A DNA stretch of 64,000 bases from Clostridium sp. (GTDB taxonomy: Bacteria; Bacillota; Clostridia; Clostridiales; Clostridiaceae), in the NCBI GenBank assembly GCA_029257045.1, contig JARIDB010000076.1, forward strand, positions 1 to 64,000, in the 5' to 3' direction. The first letter of the stretch is position 1. Each line of letters opens with the position of its first letter. Position numbers and translations under genes: made by a program. Shown piece after piece: positions 51,014-61,838 of this stretch. A model generated the notes under the pieces. The model saw only the letters and a list, made by a program, of their open reading frames with translations, was not told where the DNA came from and did not search any database.

Positions 51014-52408
51014 ATGAAAAATGTTATTTCTACCGTAACTGCTGTATTTCAAATAAGTGTTTTTGTAATTATGATGTATTATTTTATTTTAGGATGGGCA
51101 GGGATTTATAGGAAAAAAGAAAAGAAAAACTATAAACCTAAAAATAAATTTGCAATGATTGTTGCAGCTCATAATGAAGAAGTTGTTATAGGCAAATTAA
51201 TAGAAAGTATGTTAAATCAGGATTACCCAAAAGAACTATTTGATATTTTTGTAATAGCCGATAACTGTGATGATAATACTGCAAAGGTAGCAAGAAAATA
51301 CGGAGTTTATGTTTATGAAAGATTTAACAAAAATGAAAAAGGTAAAGGATATGCCTTAGAATGGTTATTTGATAAAATCTTTAAAATGAATAATAAATAT
51401 GATGCTGTAGCAATATTTGATGCAGATAATTTAGTTTCAAAAAATTGGTGTAAAGAAATAAACTCGAAAATGCAAGAAGGATACAAGGTTGTTCAAGGAT
51501 ATATAGATAGTAAAAATCCTAACGATTCTTGGATTGCTACTTCCTATTCAATAGCTTTTTGGACACAAAACAGAATGTATCAATTAGCTAGATCGAATGT
51601 TGGACTTTCTAATCAAATAGGTGGAACAGGTTTTGCTGTTAATACTGAAGTTTTGAAAGACCTTGGTTGGGGAGCAACTTGCTTAACAGAAGATTTGGAA
51701 TTTACTTGTAAGCTTATATTAAACGGAGAAAAAGTAGGTTGGGCTCATGACGCAATAATATATGATGAAAAACCTTTAACATTAAAACAATCATGGGTAC
51801 AAAGAAGAAGATGGATGCAAGGATTTACAGATGTAGCTTCAAGATATTTCTTTAAACTTTTAAAGAAAGGTTTAAAGACAAGGAAACTATTTATGCTAGA
51901 TTGCGCTTTATATGTAATTCAACCCTTCTTTACACTTATGATAGGTATTTCTGCGGTTCTTAGTTTTGCCCAAAGTTCCACAAAAGAAGGACTTAATATT
52001 TATTTGGTAAGCTATTTATTAGGAAATTCATTATTTAAGATACTAACAGTAATGCAATTCTTAATGACTCCACTTATACTGAAGTTAGATAAAAAGATTT
52101 CATTAGGATTATTCTTAATGTTTGCCTTTTATTCATCCAATACTTTTGTTTTACCTATGGTTGCAGAAAATTTAGACAATTATGGGGTAATACTTTTAGT
52201 AGATATTGCTTTTAATTTAGCTTATTTCTTAGCAGTAAGATTAATTCTTGGAAAAGCAAAGTTGATTTTATTTGTAAGGTTTTTACTATATTCTTTATAT
52301 ACTCTAACTTGGATACCAATTACTATAGAAGGTATGCTTAGAAAGAATAATAAAGAATGGAATCCAACTAAACATGTAAGAAGCATTGAAATATGCGAAG
52401 TTCAATAA
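51014..52408 (+). CDS. Membrane family 2 glycosyltransferase (processive-type)
   Basis: 464 residues from the ATG at 51014 (AGGAG 8 nt upstream; GTG at 51005 overlaps the site). One N-terminal membrane helix, a GT2/GT-A domain (about 45-285: AAHNEEVVIGKLIESMLNQD, IADNCDDNTA, the metal-binding IFDADN, TEDLEF, and QRRRWMQG), then four to five C-terminal membrane helices. The QxxRW motif and membrane layout are those of polymer-making synthases such as NodC, hyaluronan or PgaC-like enzymes. Likely makes or exports a surface polysaccharide or glycolipid. No partner genes are adjacent, so the product is not predictable. Confidence 0.88.
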   Translation: MKNVISTVTAVFQISVFVIMMYYFILGWAGIYRKKEKKNYKPKNKFAMIVAAHNEEVVIGKLIESMLNQDYPKELFDIFVIADNCDDNTAKVARKYGVYVYERFNKNEKGKGYALEWLFDKIFKMNNKYDAVAIFDADNLVSKNWCKEINSKMQEGYKVVQGYIDSKNPNDSWIATSYSIAFWTQNRMYQLARSNVGLSNQIGGTGFAVNTEVLKDLGWGATCLTEDLEFTCKLILNGEKVGWAHDAIIYDEKPLTLKQSWVQRRRWMQGFTDVASRYFFKLLKKGLKTRKLFMLDCALYVIQPFFTLMIGISAVLSFAQSSTKEGLNIYLVSYLLGNSLFKILTVMQFLMTPLILKLDKKISLGLFLMFAFYSSNTFVLPMVAENLDNYGVILLVDIAFNLAYFLAVRLILGKAKLILFVRFLLYSLYTLTWIPITIEGMLRKNNKEWNPTKHVRSIEICEVQ

Positions 52409-52436
52409 AGTGAGGTTTTACCTCACTTTATTTTTT
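52404..52436 (+). terminator. Terminator after the glycosyltransferase gene
   Basis: 12-bp perfect stem AATAAAGTGAGG/CCTCACTTTATT with loop TTTTA and following T6; it overlaps the stop codon. The remaining 340 nt to parE are extremely AT-rich with A/T runs and show nothing else I can name. Confidence 0.9.
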
Positions 52437-52775
52437 GAATTAAAATAAAATAAAAGGAACGTATGTTTGATTTTTGCTTTAAAAAGGTTTATATTATATT
52501 ATGGTAATTAAATAATAGAAATTTGAAATTATAATTTAATATTAAGTTTATTATTAAAAAAAATTATTTTAAGTTAAAATTTAAAAAAATATTTTAAATT
52601 TATGATTTTAATTTAACTTTTAATTTGTTAGAATTAAAATATTGTTAATAAAGTTTATATAAGTTACAAAAGAGAGGGTAAATTTAATTTTAGTATAAAT
52701 TAATATGATTTAGATAAAATTAGTATTTTAAGAACTTATATATGAGAGATATCAAATGTTGTTTTGGAGGTTTTT

Positions 52776-54725
52776 ATGAGTGAAGAGTTAAAAAAGAGCT
52801 ATGATGTAACAGACCTAACTTCTTTAGAAAAACTAGAGCCTGTTAGAGTAAGACCTGGAATGTATATAGGGTCAACAGGAACAAAGGGATTACATCATTG
52901 TGTTTGGGAGATATTAGATAACTCAATTGATGAAGTATCAAATGGTTATGGTGATAAAGCTACAGTAATTTTAAATAAAGATAAGAGTATAACTATTGTA
53001 GATAATGGAAGAGGAATACCTACAGGAATGCATCCATTAAAGAAAAAGTCAGGTGTAGAAATGGTTTTTACTGAACTGCATACAGGAGGAAAGTTTGATA
53101 ATAAAAATTATAAAACATCTGGAGGTCTTCATGGGGTAGGAGCAGCAGTAGTAAATGCTTTATCTTCTTGGCTTGAAGTAGAAATTCATCAAAATGGAAG
53201 TATATATAAGCAGAAGTTTAGCTATGCCTACGATAAAGAATTAAAAAGAGATATGCCAGGAACAGCTATATCTAATCTTGAAGTTGTCGGAAAAACTAAA
53301 GATAGTGGAAGTAGAATTACTTTTATGCCCGATAAAGAAGTGTTTTCAACAACAGAGTTTAATGTTGATGTTATTGATGAAAGATTACAAGAGCTTGCTT
53401 TTCAAAATAAGGGGATTAAATTAGAACTTATAGATTTAAGAAAAGATGAGGATCATAGAAAAAGTTATTACTCAGAAAAAGGGCTTTTAGATTTTATAGA
53501 ATATTTAAATGAAAGCAAAACTGTTATTCATAAGGAACCTATTTATTTTGAAGGTGAAAGAAGTGTTAACGATATACAAATGCTAGGAGAAGTTTGTATT
53601 CAATTTACAGATTCTAGCACTGAACATATAGCAAGTTATGTTAACAATATACCTACAACTGAAGCTGGAACTCATGAAACAGGCTTTAAAACTGGTATGA
53701 CTAGGGCTTTTAAGGAAGGTGCTAAAAAACTTGGACTTTTAAAAGAAAAAGACAAGGAGTTTGAAGGCGATGACTTAAGAGAAGGAATGACTGCTATAAT
53801 TAAGATTAAAATTACTAATCCTATGTTTGAAGGTCAAACTAAAACTAAACTAGGAACTACAGAAGCTTATACTATGATGAATGATTTATCTTATACTAAA
53901 TTTGGGGAATGGATTGAAGATAATAAGGAAGTAGCAACTATGTTAATAAATAATGCTCTTCAAGCAGCTCAAAGAAGGGATAAGATAAAGAAGATAAATG
54001 AGGCAGAAAAGAAAAAGGTAGGTAAGGGAGCATCTCCATTAGTTGGAAAAGTTGCAGTTTGTAGTTTAAAAGATAATACAGTTAATGAATTTATAGTTGT
54101 AGAAGGAGATTCAGCTGGAGGATCGGCAAAACAAGCAAGGGATAGACGATTCCAAACTATAATGCCATCTAAAGGTAAGATAATGAATACAGAAAAGCAA
54201 AAACTAGAAAATGTTTTAGCCTCAGAAGAGCTTAAAATATTTAATACAGCTATAGGAACAGGGACCTTAGATAACTATAAAGAAGAAGATTTAAAATATG
54301 ACAAGATTATAATTATGAGTGATGCGGATGTAGATGGTTATCATATAAGAACTTTATGGATGACTTATATTTATAGATATATGAGACCTTTAATTGCAAA
54401 TGGACATGTATATTTAGCACAACCACCTTTATATAAAGTTTATAAGAATGTTAAAGGTAAGGAAGTTCATAAATATGCATATAGTGACGATGAGTTAGAA
54501 AAGGTTAAAAAGGAAATTGGAAAGAATGCTTTAATTCAAAGATATAAAGGACTTGGAGAAATGAATCCAAATCAACTTTGGGAAACTACTTTAAATCCTG
54601 AAACGAGAACTTTACTACAAGTTAGAATAGAAGATGCCGCAAAGGCAGAAAAAATGGTTTCCCTTTTAATGGGTGATATAGTTGGCCCGAGAAAGGCCTA
54701 CATTTATAAGTATGGAGAATTTTAA
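52776..54725 (+). CDS. parE: DNA topoisomerase IV subunit B
   Basis: 649 residues from the ATG at 52776 (TTGGAGG 6 nt upstream). GHKL ATPase domain: LEPVRVRPGMYIGS, EILDNSIDEVSNG, VDNGRGIPTG, and GGLHGVGAAVVNALS. Transducer domain follows, then the TOPRIM domain with VVEGDSAGGSAKQARDRR and the metal-binding DADVDG. PSKGKIMNTEKQ replaces the LRGKILNVEKA of gyrase B. With the downstream ParC homologue it forms a type IIA topoisomerase for decatenating chromosomes. Gyrase B is the alternative; pairing with a GyrA homologue lacking a clear QRRGGKG box and the isolation from dnaA/recF genes argue for ParE. Confidence 0.88.
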   Translation: MSEELKKSYDVTDLTSLEKLEPVRVRPGMYIGSTGTKGLHHCVWEILDNSIDEVSNGYGDKATVILNKDKSITIVDNGRGIPTGMHPLKKKSGVEMVFTELHTGGKFDNKNYKTSGGLHGVGAAVVNALSSWLEVEIHQNGSIYKQKFSYAYDKELKRDMPGTAISNLEVVGKTKDSGSRITFMPDKEVFSTTEFNVDVIDERLQELAFQNKGIKLELIDLRKDEDHRKSYYSEKGLLDFIEYLNESKTVIHKEPIYFEGERSVNDIQMLGEVCIQFTDSSTEHIASYVNNIPTTEAGTHETGFKTGMTRAFKEGAKKLGLLKEKDKEFEGDDLREGMTAIIKIKITNPMFEGQTKTKLGTTEAYTMMNDLSYTKFGEWIEDNKEVATMLINNALQAAQRRDKIKKINEAEKKKVGKGASPLVGKVAVCSLKDNTVNEFIVVEGDSAGGSAKQARDRRFQTIMPSKGKIMNTEKQKLENVLASEELKIFNTAIGTGTLDNYKEEDLKYDKIIIMSDADVDGYHIRTLWMTYIYRYMRPLIANGHVYLAQPPLYKVYKNVKGKEVHKYAYSDDELEKVKKEIGKNALIQRYKGLGEMNPNQLWETTLNPETRTLLQVRIEDAAKAEKMVSLLMGDIVGPRKAYIYKYGEF

Positions 54726-54748
54726 AATACCTAGGGGGGAGAAATATT

Positions 54749-57655
54749 ATGGCAAAGAAAGTTAATGATATACCAAAGGATAATAATATAATTAGAATTC
54801 TTTTAGAAGAAGCAATGCCAGATAACTTTTTACCTTATGCTATTGAAGTAGCAAAAGATAGAGCGTTGCCAGATGTTAGAGATGGGTTAAAGCCTGTTCA
54901 TAGAAGAATATTATATGGAGCTTACCAACTAAAGGCATTTCCTGACAAACCTTATTATAAATCAGCAAGAATAGTTGGTGATATTTTAGGTAAGTACCAT
55001 CCTCATGGAGATACATCTGTGTATGATGCTATGGTTATTATGGCTCAAAAATTTTCAACAAATGAAATTTTAATAGATGGACATGGTAACTGGGGATCTA
55101 TGGATGGGGATGGAGCAGCAGCTATGAGATATACAGAAGCTAGGCTCGCACCAATTGCAATGGAGATGCTTAGAGATATAGATAAAAACACTGTAGATAT
55201 GGTTCCGAATTATTCAGAAAGTGAATTAGAACCAAAAGTACTACCAAGTAGATATCCAAATCTTTTAGTCAATGGGACTTTTGGGATTGCTGTTGGTCTT
55301 GCAACAAATATTCCACCTCATAATTTAGGGGAAGTTACAGATGGCGTTTTAGCGTACATAGATAACAATGAAATAACAACCAAAGAATTAATGAATTATA
55401 TAAAAGGACCAGATCTTCCAACGGGCGGGATTTTAATAGGCAAAAACTCTATGTTATCTGCTTATGAAACAGGTGAAGGAAGGGTTAGTTTAAGGGCGAA
55501 AACAACTATAGAAAAACTTGAAAACGGAAGAGTTGGAATTGTTATAACAGAATTTCCTTATAGGAGAAATAAAGCGAAGCTTCTGCAGTCAATATCGGAG
55601 ATGACAGGGGATAAAAAACATTCAAAGGCTTTAGAATCGATAATGGATATTAGAGATGAATCTGATAGAAATGGTACTAGGTCTGTTATTGAACTTAAAA
55701 AATCTGCAGATGAAGATGTAGCGGACAAGGTTTTGAAATATCTGTTTAAAAGAACAGACCTTCAATGCAATATAAGTTTTAATATGGTTGCATTATCTAA
55801 TGGTAAGCCACAGACAATGGGACTTAAAACTATAATAACTCATTATGTTAATCATCAAAAGGATATAGTAACAAGAAGAACAATTCGTGAACTAGAAATT
55901 GCAGAAAAAAGATTTCATATAGTTGAAGGTTTTATTAAAGCTATTGATGTATTAGATGAAGTTATAAAGACTATTAGAGAATCAAAATCTAAAAAGGATG
56001 CTTCAGCAAATTTAATTAATAGATTTGGATTTACAGAAATCCAATCAGAAGCTATTTTAGAACTTATGCTTTATAGATTAACAGGTCTTGAAATAAAGGT
56101 TTTTGAAAAGGAATATAAAGAACTTGAAAAAACCATAAAGTATTTAAAAAATATACTTTCTTCTGAAAAAGAACTTTTAAAAGTAGTAAAAAGTGAATTA
56201 AAGGACGTTTCAGATAGATTTAAAAGTCCTAGGAAAACTGCAATAATTAATGATGATAACGAAGCAAAAATAGATATAGAAGAATTAATAGTTGTAGAAG
56301 ATATAATGGTTACTTTATCTAAAGAAGGATTTATAAAAAGGATACCAGTAAAAACTTATAATAGGCTAAATGCAAATCCAGAAGATATTGAATATAGAGA
56401 AGGAGATAAGTTAGAATATTTATTTAATTCTAATACCATGGAAACTATATTAATATTTACAGATAAAGGATATATGTATCAAACTAAAGGTATAAACATT
56501 CCAGAAGGAAAATGGAAGGATAAAGGAGAAAGGATTGATAGCATTATAAAAACATTATCTTTAGATGAGGAAAAGATAATAAATGTAATATCATTAGATA
56601 ATTTTATGCCGAATAAATATCTTCAGTTTATAACAACAAAAGGCGGCATTAAAAAATCTTCCCTAGATAAATTCCAAACTAATTATACAAAACTTCAAGG
56701 AATTAAATTAAAAGATAATGAAGATGTTAAAGATGTAATATTGATAAAGGAAGAAGAAAAAAAAGATTTCCTTTCTGTTAGAACTAAAGAAGGGCTATAC
56801 TTTGATTTAGAAATTCCAGAAATTGAAGATCAAGCTAGAAATATATTACCATTATCATTATTTACTTTAACAAGAACAGATGAGATTGTTGGAGTAGAGT
56901 ACAAAAATAATATAGAGTTTACAGAGTTTACAATAGGAATAAACTCTAAAGGTATTATAAAGGCATTTAATAAAACTAAAAAAATTGAAAACTTAAAAGT
57001 AAATACAACAACTTTAAGTACATTATTAATTTTCACAAACAAAGGTAAAGTATTTAAATTACCAGCATTTTTATTAAAAGGTGTTATTGATAAAGAAATG
57101 CAATTAAATAAAATTGTAGATGACTTTGAAAAAGATGAAAAAGTTATAAAGATATTTTCTTTAAAAGATTTTAACTCCAATGCCTTTGTCTATATGTTTT
57201 CTAAAAGGGGAATGATAAAGAAAACAAACTTAAAGGAATTTGAAGGAAACTATTTATCTCAATTAGTTTATAAGTTTAAACAAGATAAAGATGAGATAGT
57301 ATCTATAGATATATTTATAGATAAGGTTGTTGATGTATTAATTGTAAGTAAAAGAGCCATGGGAATTAAATTCACATCAGAAAATATAAATCCTATGGGG
57401 AAAATAGCTTCTGGAGTTACAGGAATAAGTTTAAAAGAAGAGGATGAAGTTGTCTATGGAAAAGTTAATATAAATAAAAGCAATATATCAAATAATGAAG
57501 TAGCTTTAACAGCCATAGAAAAAATAACATTAATTACAAAAAGTAAAATTAAAAAAGAAGTAGATATAGAGGAAATAAAACTTCAAAATAGAGCAGGAAA
57601 AGGTAGTAGTATAATGACTATTGAGCTTTCAGATGAAGTTAAAGAAGTTATATAG
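54749..57655 (+). CDS. parC: DNA topoisomerase IV subunit A
   Basis: 968 residues, at the long end of the ParC range. Breakage-reunion domain: DRALPDVRDGLKPVHRRIL, the quinolone-determining region KYHPHGDTSVYDAM, and RYTEARLAP with the active Tyr near residue 128. The C-terminal beta-pinwheel (about 510-968) contains repeated blades (GFIKRIPVKTYNR, GGIKKSSLDKF, GMIKKTNLKEF). The GyrA box QRRGGKG is not found; a related QNRAGKG occurs near the C-terminus. Thr occupies the position of E. coli GyrA Ser83, a known natural variant in some clostridia. AGGGGGGAG precedes the ATG, 23 nt after parE. Confidence 0.88.
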   Translation: MAKKVNDIPKDNNIIRILLEEAMPDNFLPYAIEVAKDRALPDVRDGLKPVHRRILYGAYQLKAFPDKPYYKSARIVGDILGKYHPHGDTSVYDAMVIMAQKFSTNEILIDGHGNWGSMDGDGAAAMRYTEARLAPIAMEMLRDIDKNTVDMVPNYSESELEPKVLPSRYPNLLVNGTFGIAVGLATNIPPHNLGEVTDGVLAYIDNNEITTKELMNYIKGPDLPTGGILIGKNSMLSAYETGEGRVSLRAKTTIEKLENGRVGIVITEFPYRRNKAKLLQSISEMTGDKKHSKALESIMDIRDESDRNGTRSVIELKKSADEDVADKVLKYLFKRTDLQCNISFNMVALSNGKPQTMGLKTIITHYVNHQKDIVTRRTIRELEIAEKRFHIVEGFIKAIDVLDEVIKTIRESKSKKDASANLINRFGFTEIQSEAILELMLYRLTGLEIKVFEKEYKELEKTIKYLKNILSSEKELLKVVKSELKDVSDRFKSPRKTAIINDDNEAKIDIEELIVVEDIMVTLSKEGFIKRIPVKTYNRLNANPEDIEYREGDKLEYLFNSNTMETILIFTDKGYMYQTKGINIPEGKWKDKGERIDSIIKTLSLDEEKIINVISLDNFMPNKYLQFITTKGGIKKSSLDKFQTNYTKLQGIKLKDNEDVKDVILIKEEEKKDFLSVRTKEGLYFDLEIPEIEDQARNILPLSLFTLTRTDEIVGVEYKNNIEFTEFTIGINSKGIIKAFNKTKKIENLKVNTTTLSTLLIFTNKGKVFKLPAFLLKGVIDKEMQLNKIVDDFEKDEKVIKIFSLKDFNSNAFVYMFSKRGMIKKTNLKEFEGNYLSQLVYKFKQDKDEIVSIDIFIDKVVDVLIVSKRAMGIKFTSENINPMGKIASGVTGISLKEEDEVVYGKVNINKSNISNNEVALTAIEKITLITKSKIKKEVDIEEIKLQNRAGKGSSIMTIELSDEVKEVI

Positions 57656-57668
57656 TTAGGAGAATTAT

Positions 57669-58214
57669 ATGAAAAAGGTAGCTATATTATTAGCGAATGG
57701 TTTTGAAACTTTAGAAGGATTAACGGTTATAGATATTCTTAGAAGAGCAAAAGTTACTGTTGATACATTTTCAGTTGAAAATAATGAAGTAGAAACTTCG
57801 CATAAAATTAAGATAAAAGCTGATAAAAACATAGATGATAAAGAAATAGAAGAATACGATATATTAGTTTTACCAGGAGGAATTCCAGGGGCAACAACAT
57901 TAAGAGATGATGATAGAGTAATAAAATTAGTAAAAGAATTTAATGAAAAAGGAAAAACTATTTGCGCTATTTGTGCAGCACCTATAGTTCTTGGGAAAGC
58001 GGGAATAACAGAAGGTTTAAATATTACCTGCTATCCTGGATTTGAAGATGAAATAGGAAATGTAAATTACAAAGAAGATTTAGTTGTAATAGATAAGAAT
58101 ATTATTACAGGTAAAGCAGTTTCGGCAGCAATACCGTTTGCTTTTGAAATATTAAACTTAGTAGCACCAGAAAAGGTAGATAAAATAAAAAAATCTATGC
58201 TTTTAAATTTTTAG
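57669..58214 (+). CDS. DJ-1/PfpI family protein
   Basis: 181 residues. The DJ-1 fold is recognisable from AILLANGFETLEGLTVIDILRRA, with the conserved Glu, ILVLPGGIPGA, and the nucleophile elbow ICAICAAPIVLGKAG with the reactive Cys. These proteins are described as glyoxalase III/deglycase or as chaperone-like stress proteins; the bacterial YajL type acts on methylglyoxal or glycated groups. It begins 13 nt after parC with TTAGGAG upstream, so it is in the same transcript as parEC and recJ. Confidence 0.9.
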   Translation: MKKVAILLANGFETLEGLTVIDILRRAKVTVDTFSVENNEVETSHKIKIKADKNIDDKEIEEYDILVLPGGIPGATTLRDDDRVIKLVKEFNEKGKTICAICAAPIVLGKAGITEGLNITCYPGFEDEIGNVNYKEDLVVIDKNIITGKAVSAAIPFAFEILNLVAPEKVDKIKKSMLLNF

Positions 58215-58224
58215 TAGGTGAAGT

Positions 58225-60009
58225 ATGAAAGAAAAGTGGATAATAACAAATAAAAAAGAGAGCTTTTTAAAGCTCTCTAATGCTATGGAAGAAAATCCTT
58301 TAATATTAAGGCTACTTGCAAATAGAGAAATAGATACATTAAAAGAAGCTAAGCAATTTTTATATGGGGATGTTGAGGAACTTTATGATCCTTATTTAAT
58401 GAAGGATATTGATAAAGGAATTAGCATTATAAAAGATGCTGTAGAAAATAATAAAAAAATTATTATCTATGGAGATTATGACTGTGATGGTGTTATTAGT
58501 ACAACGATTTTGTATAAAGCTTTTAAAACAATTGGTGCAAACTTTGACTACCATGTTCCACATAGAGAAGAAGAAGGATATGGAATGCATAGTGGGAGAG
58601 TTAAGAAACTTAAAGAAGAAGGATGCGAAGTTATAATAACCTGTGATAATGGTATATCGGCATTTGAAGAGATAGAACTTGCTAAAGAGTTAGGTATGAA
58701 AGTGGTAGTAACAGACCATCATGATATTCCCAAAAGAGAAAATGAAGAAGGTCAATTAATACCAATGCTTCCAAAAGGAGATGCAATAATAAATCCGAAA
58801 AGAGATGATTGTAATTACCCATTTAAAAAACTTTGTGGTGGGGGGATTGCTCTTAAATTTTCACAAGGCCTTTATGAGGCTTTTGGTATAGATAAAAATA
58901 AATTTTTAGATTTGATAGAGTTTGCATCTATTGCAACAGTTTGTGATGTAGTAGATTTAGTAGATGAAAATAGAATTATAGTTAAAAAAGGTTTAGAACT
59001 TTTGAATAAAACTAAAAATAAGGGGTTAAAAGAATTATATAGGTTAACAGGATTAGAAGGTAAAAAAATAGAAGAATACCATTTAGGATTTGTAATTGGA
59101 CCTTGTGTAAATGCAACAGGAAGACTTGAAACAGCAGCTCTTTCCGTAGAACTATTAATAACAGAAGATGAATATAAGGCGAAAGATTTAGCAAAACAAC
59201 TATATGAATTAAATATTAAAAGACAGGATTTAACAAAGGAAAGCGCAGAACGAGTAATGAAAGTTGTTGAAAATAAATATAAAGATGATAAAGTAATTAT
59301 AGTTTATGATGAAGAAATTCATGAAAGTATTGCAGGAATTGTAGCTGGAAGGGTGAAAGAAAGATATCACAAACCAGCTATAGTTATAACTAAAGGTAAG
59401 GAAATGCCGAAAGCTTCAGCCAGGTCTATAGAAGGGTATAATATTACAGAAGAATTAAGTAAGTGTAGTGAATATTTATATAAATTTGGTGGGCACCCAA
59501 TGGCAGCAGGACTTTCACTTTTAGAAGAAAATATAAATCCTTTAAGAGAAAAGATTAACTCAATTTGCAAATTAACAGAGGAAGATTTGCTTCCAGTTGT
59601 AAGAATAGATTCAAAGATGCATATAAACTTTTTAAATGAAGATATTATTAATATCTTAGAGGGATTAAAACCCTTTGGAAAAGGAAATCCAAGTCCTTTA
59701 TTTGCAGTAAAAGATTTAATGGCAGAAAGACTGTGGATTCTTGGGAAAAACAAAAACTTTTTTAAAATAAGATTTAAGAGTATTACAAATGGAAACTATA
59801 TTTATATAGAAGGTATAAATTTTGATAAGTTTGATAATTTTAAAGAAGAATTTATAGAGAATTTTGGAGAAAATCAATTTGATGAAGCTTGTAGTAGTAG
59901 CTATATAAATAAAAAGATGGATATAACTTATTACCCTAATATTAATGAATATAATGGTAATAGGAATATCCAACTTATGATAAAAAATTTAAGATTCAGT
60001 GGGATATAA
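58225..60009 (+). CDS. recJ: Single-stranded-DNA-specific exonuclease RecJ
   Basis: 594 residues, RecJ length. DHH-family motifs: IIYGDYDCDGVISTTILY (motif I, metal Asp residues), TCDNGISA (II), VVVTDHHDIP (III, DHH), and DHHA1 part with GPCVNATGRL and FGGHPMAAGLS. C-terminal OB domain from about 460. Degrades single-stranded DNA 5' to 3' in mismatch and recombination repair. Starts 10 nt after the DJ-1 gene with TAGGTG upstream, completing the parE-parC-DJ1-recJ group. Confidence 0.95.
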   Translation: MKEKWIITNKKESFLKLSNAMEENPLILRLLANREIDTLKEAKQFLYGDVEELYDPYLMKDIDKGISIIKDAVENNKKIIIYGDYDCDGVISTTILYKAFKTIGANFDYHVPHREEEGYGMHSGRVKKLKEEGCEVIITCDNGISAFEEIELAKELGMKVVVTDHHDIPKRENEEGQLIPMLPKGDAIINPKRDDCNYPFKKLCGGGIALKFSQGLYEAFGIDKNKFLDLIEFASIATVCDVVDLVDENRIIVKKGLELLNKTKNKGLKELYRLTGLEGKKIEEYHLGFVIGPCVNATGRLETAALSVELLITEDEYKAKDLAKQLYELNIKRQDLTKESAERVMKVVENKYKDDKVIIVYDEEIHESIAGIVAGRVKERYHKPAIVITKGKEMPKASARSIEGYNITEELSKCSEYLYKFGGHPMAAGLSLLEENINPLREKINSICKLTEEDLLPVVRIDSKMHINFLNEDIINILEGLKPFGKGNPSPLFAVKDLMAERLWILGKNKNFFKIRFKSITNGNYIYIEGINFDKFDNFKEEFIENFGENQFDEACSSSYINKKMDITYYPNINEYNGNRNIQLMIKNLRFSGI

Positions 60010-60092
60010 AAAACCCTCTGAATATAAGTTTTACTTAGTTAAAACAAAGCATACAATAAATTTGAAATAGATTATAAAAAAGGGGTTTTAAA

Positions 60093-61181
60093 ATGAGCAA
60101 GTATAAAATAATAATGACAGGTGGAGGAACAGCAGGTCATGTTACACCAAACTTAGCTTTAGTGCCAAGGCTTAAAAAAGAAGGCTTTGAGATTAAATAT
60201 ATAGGAAGTAAAGATGGAATAGAAAAGGAAATAATTAAAGATGCTAATATTCAATATTATGAAATATCCTCAGGAAAACTTAGAAGATATTTTGATATAA
60301 AAAACTTTACAGATCCTTTTAAAGTTCTTAAAGGTATAAGTCAAGCGAATAAAATATTAAAAAAAGAAAAACCAGATATTATTTTTTCTAAAGGTGGATT
60401 TGTTGCAGTACCAGTTGTAATTGCTGCATCAAGAAGAAAAATACCTGTAATTTCTCATGAATCTGATTTAACACCAGGTCTTGCTAATAAATTATCATCA
60501 CCTTTTGCATCCAAGTTATGTGTAACTTTTAGAGAAAGTTTAAGTTATGTAAAAGAGGGAAAAGGAGTTTTAACAGGAACTCCAATTAGAAAAGAAATTT
60601 TAGATGGAAATGAATCAAAAGGAAGAGCTATCTGCGGGTTTAATGAAGATAAAGAAATACTACTTGTTATAGGCGGAAGTCTAGGTGCGAAAAGTATAAA
60701 TGAAGAAATAAGAAAAAATCTTGATAAATTAATTGAGAATTTTAATATTATTCATATTTGTGGTAAAGGTAATCTTGCAAATAATTTAACAAATAAAAAA
60801 GGTTATGTTCAATTTGAATATGCAAAAGATGAACTACCACATCTTTTAAAATCAGCGGATTATATAATATCAAGGGCAGGAGCAAATGTTATATTTGAGT
60901 TACTTGCCTTAAGAAAGCCAACACTATTAATTCCTTTGTCAAAAAAGATTAGTAGAGGAGATCAAATTTTAAATGCTGCATCCTTTGAAAAAGAAGGATA
61001 TTCTATTGTTCTAGATGAAGATGAAATGATAGAAAAAAAAGAACTGATTTTAGAAAAAATTAATGAACTTAGGAATAAAAAAGATTTTTTAACTAAAAAT
61101 ATGTTGAATAGTAAAGTTTTAGATGGTGGAGATGCAATTTTAAAGGTAATAATAAATAATATTAAAAGTAAAAAAATATAA
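60093..61181 (+). CDS. murG: UDP-GlcNAc:lipid II-forming transferase MurG
   Basis: 362 residues. GT-B fold of family 28: N-terminal [34 protein letters not shown], and C-terminal [13 protein letters not shown], with the donor site [23 protein letters not shown] (cut here to family motif [11 protein letters not shown]). Adds GlcNAc to lipid I on the inner membrane face to form lipid II (EC 2.4.1.227). In most genomes murG is in the dcw division cluster; here it is isolated after recJ, as seen in some clostridia. AAAGGGG precedes the ATG. Confidence 0.94.
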   Translation: MSKYKIIMTGGGTAGHVTPNLALVPRLKKEGFEIKYIGSKDGIEKEIIKDANIQYYEISSGKLRRYFDIKNFTDPFKVLKGISQANKILKKEKPDIIFSKGGFVAVPVVIAASRRKIPVISHESDLTPGLANKLSSPFASKLCVTFRESLSYVKEGKGVLTGTPIRKEILDGNESKGRAICGFNEDKEILLVIGGSLGAKSINEEIRKNLDKLIENFNIIHICGKGNLANNLTNKKGYVQFEYAKDELPHLLKSADYIISRAGANVIFELLALRKPTLLIPLSKKISRGDQILNAASFEKEGYSIVLDEDEMIEKKELILEKINELRNKKDFLTKNMLNSKVLDGGDAILKVIINNIKSKKI

Positions 61182-61340
61182 AACTTTTATTGTGAAAAGG
61201 TTATAATGGCATAATATGTCCCCTTTAAAACTTGCAAAATAAAAATAGTATTATATAATAAAATAGTAAGAAAAATTAGGTAGTGTAAGTACCTAATAGG
61301 TGACTTAAATTTAGTCAAAGGATAAGGTGGTGATGTATAT

Positions 61341-61766
61341 ATGAATAAAGTATCTATTATTTATTGGAGCAATGGAGGCAACGTAGAAATTCTAGCAAAT
61401 TCAATATTAGAAGGTATTAAGGCGAAAGATGCAGAAGTGAAAATCAAGTATGTTTCAGATGCCACGATTGAGGATGTTATAGAATCAGATACTGTAGCTT
61501 TTGGAAGCCCATCAATGGATAATAATAGAATCGAGCAAGAAGAGATGGAACCATTTATAACCAAACTAAAATTAGTATCAAATAATAATAAGAAGTTAGT
61601 ATTATTTGGCTCATTTGGATGGGACGATGGAAAATTTATGAATGACTGGGTTCAACGTATGAAAGATTATGGCTTTAATGTTATAGGACACATCGCTGTT
61701 AAAGAAACACCAAGTAATGATGAACTTTTAAAAGCTAAAGAACTTGGTGAATTATTAGCGGAATAA
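61341..61766 (+). CDS. Flavodoxin
   Basis: 141 residues, short-chain flavodoxin. FMN phosphate loop IIYWSNGGNVEILANSI (usual form TGNTE, here SNGGNVE, as in clostridial flavodoxins), 50s loop FGSPSMDN with aromatic-poor face, and 90s loop FGSFGWDDGKFMNDW. Low-potential electron carrier. It lies 144 nt upstream of the pyruvate:ferredoxin oxidoreductase gene on the same strand, which suggests it can accept electrons from that enzyme. AAGGTGGTG precedes the ATG. A small hairpin (ATTAGGTA/TACCTAAT, 61275-61297) is in the leader. Confidence 0.92.
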   Translation: MNKVSIIYWSNGGNVEILANSILEGIKAKDAEVKIKYVSDATIEDVIESDTVAFGSPSMDNNRIEQEEMEPFITKLKLVSNNNKKLVLFGSFGWDDGKFMNDWVQRMKDYGFNVIGHIAVKETPSNDELLKAKELGELLAE

Positions 61767-61838
61767 ATCCTTTGAGTAAGTTTACACCAAGAGACGTTTC
61801 AAGGAGTAAAAGAAAATTACTCTAATGTAAATTTTTAA

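Noticed and set aside
54749..57655. Quinolone-resistance mutation in parC (Thr in the GDTSVYD motif)
   Set aside because: Thr at this position is found as wild type in clostridia, so it cannot be read as an acquired change from the sequence alone.
59367..59753. Antisense open frame of 128 codons
   Set aside because: Completely inside recJ on the opposite strand; recJ motifs are intact and the antisense frame has no domain or ribosome site.
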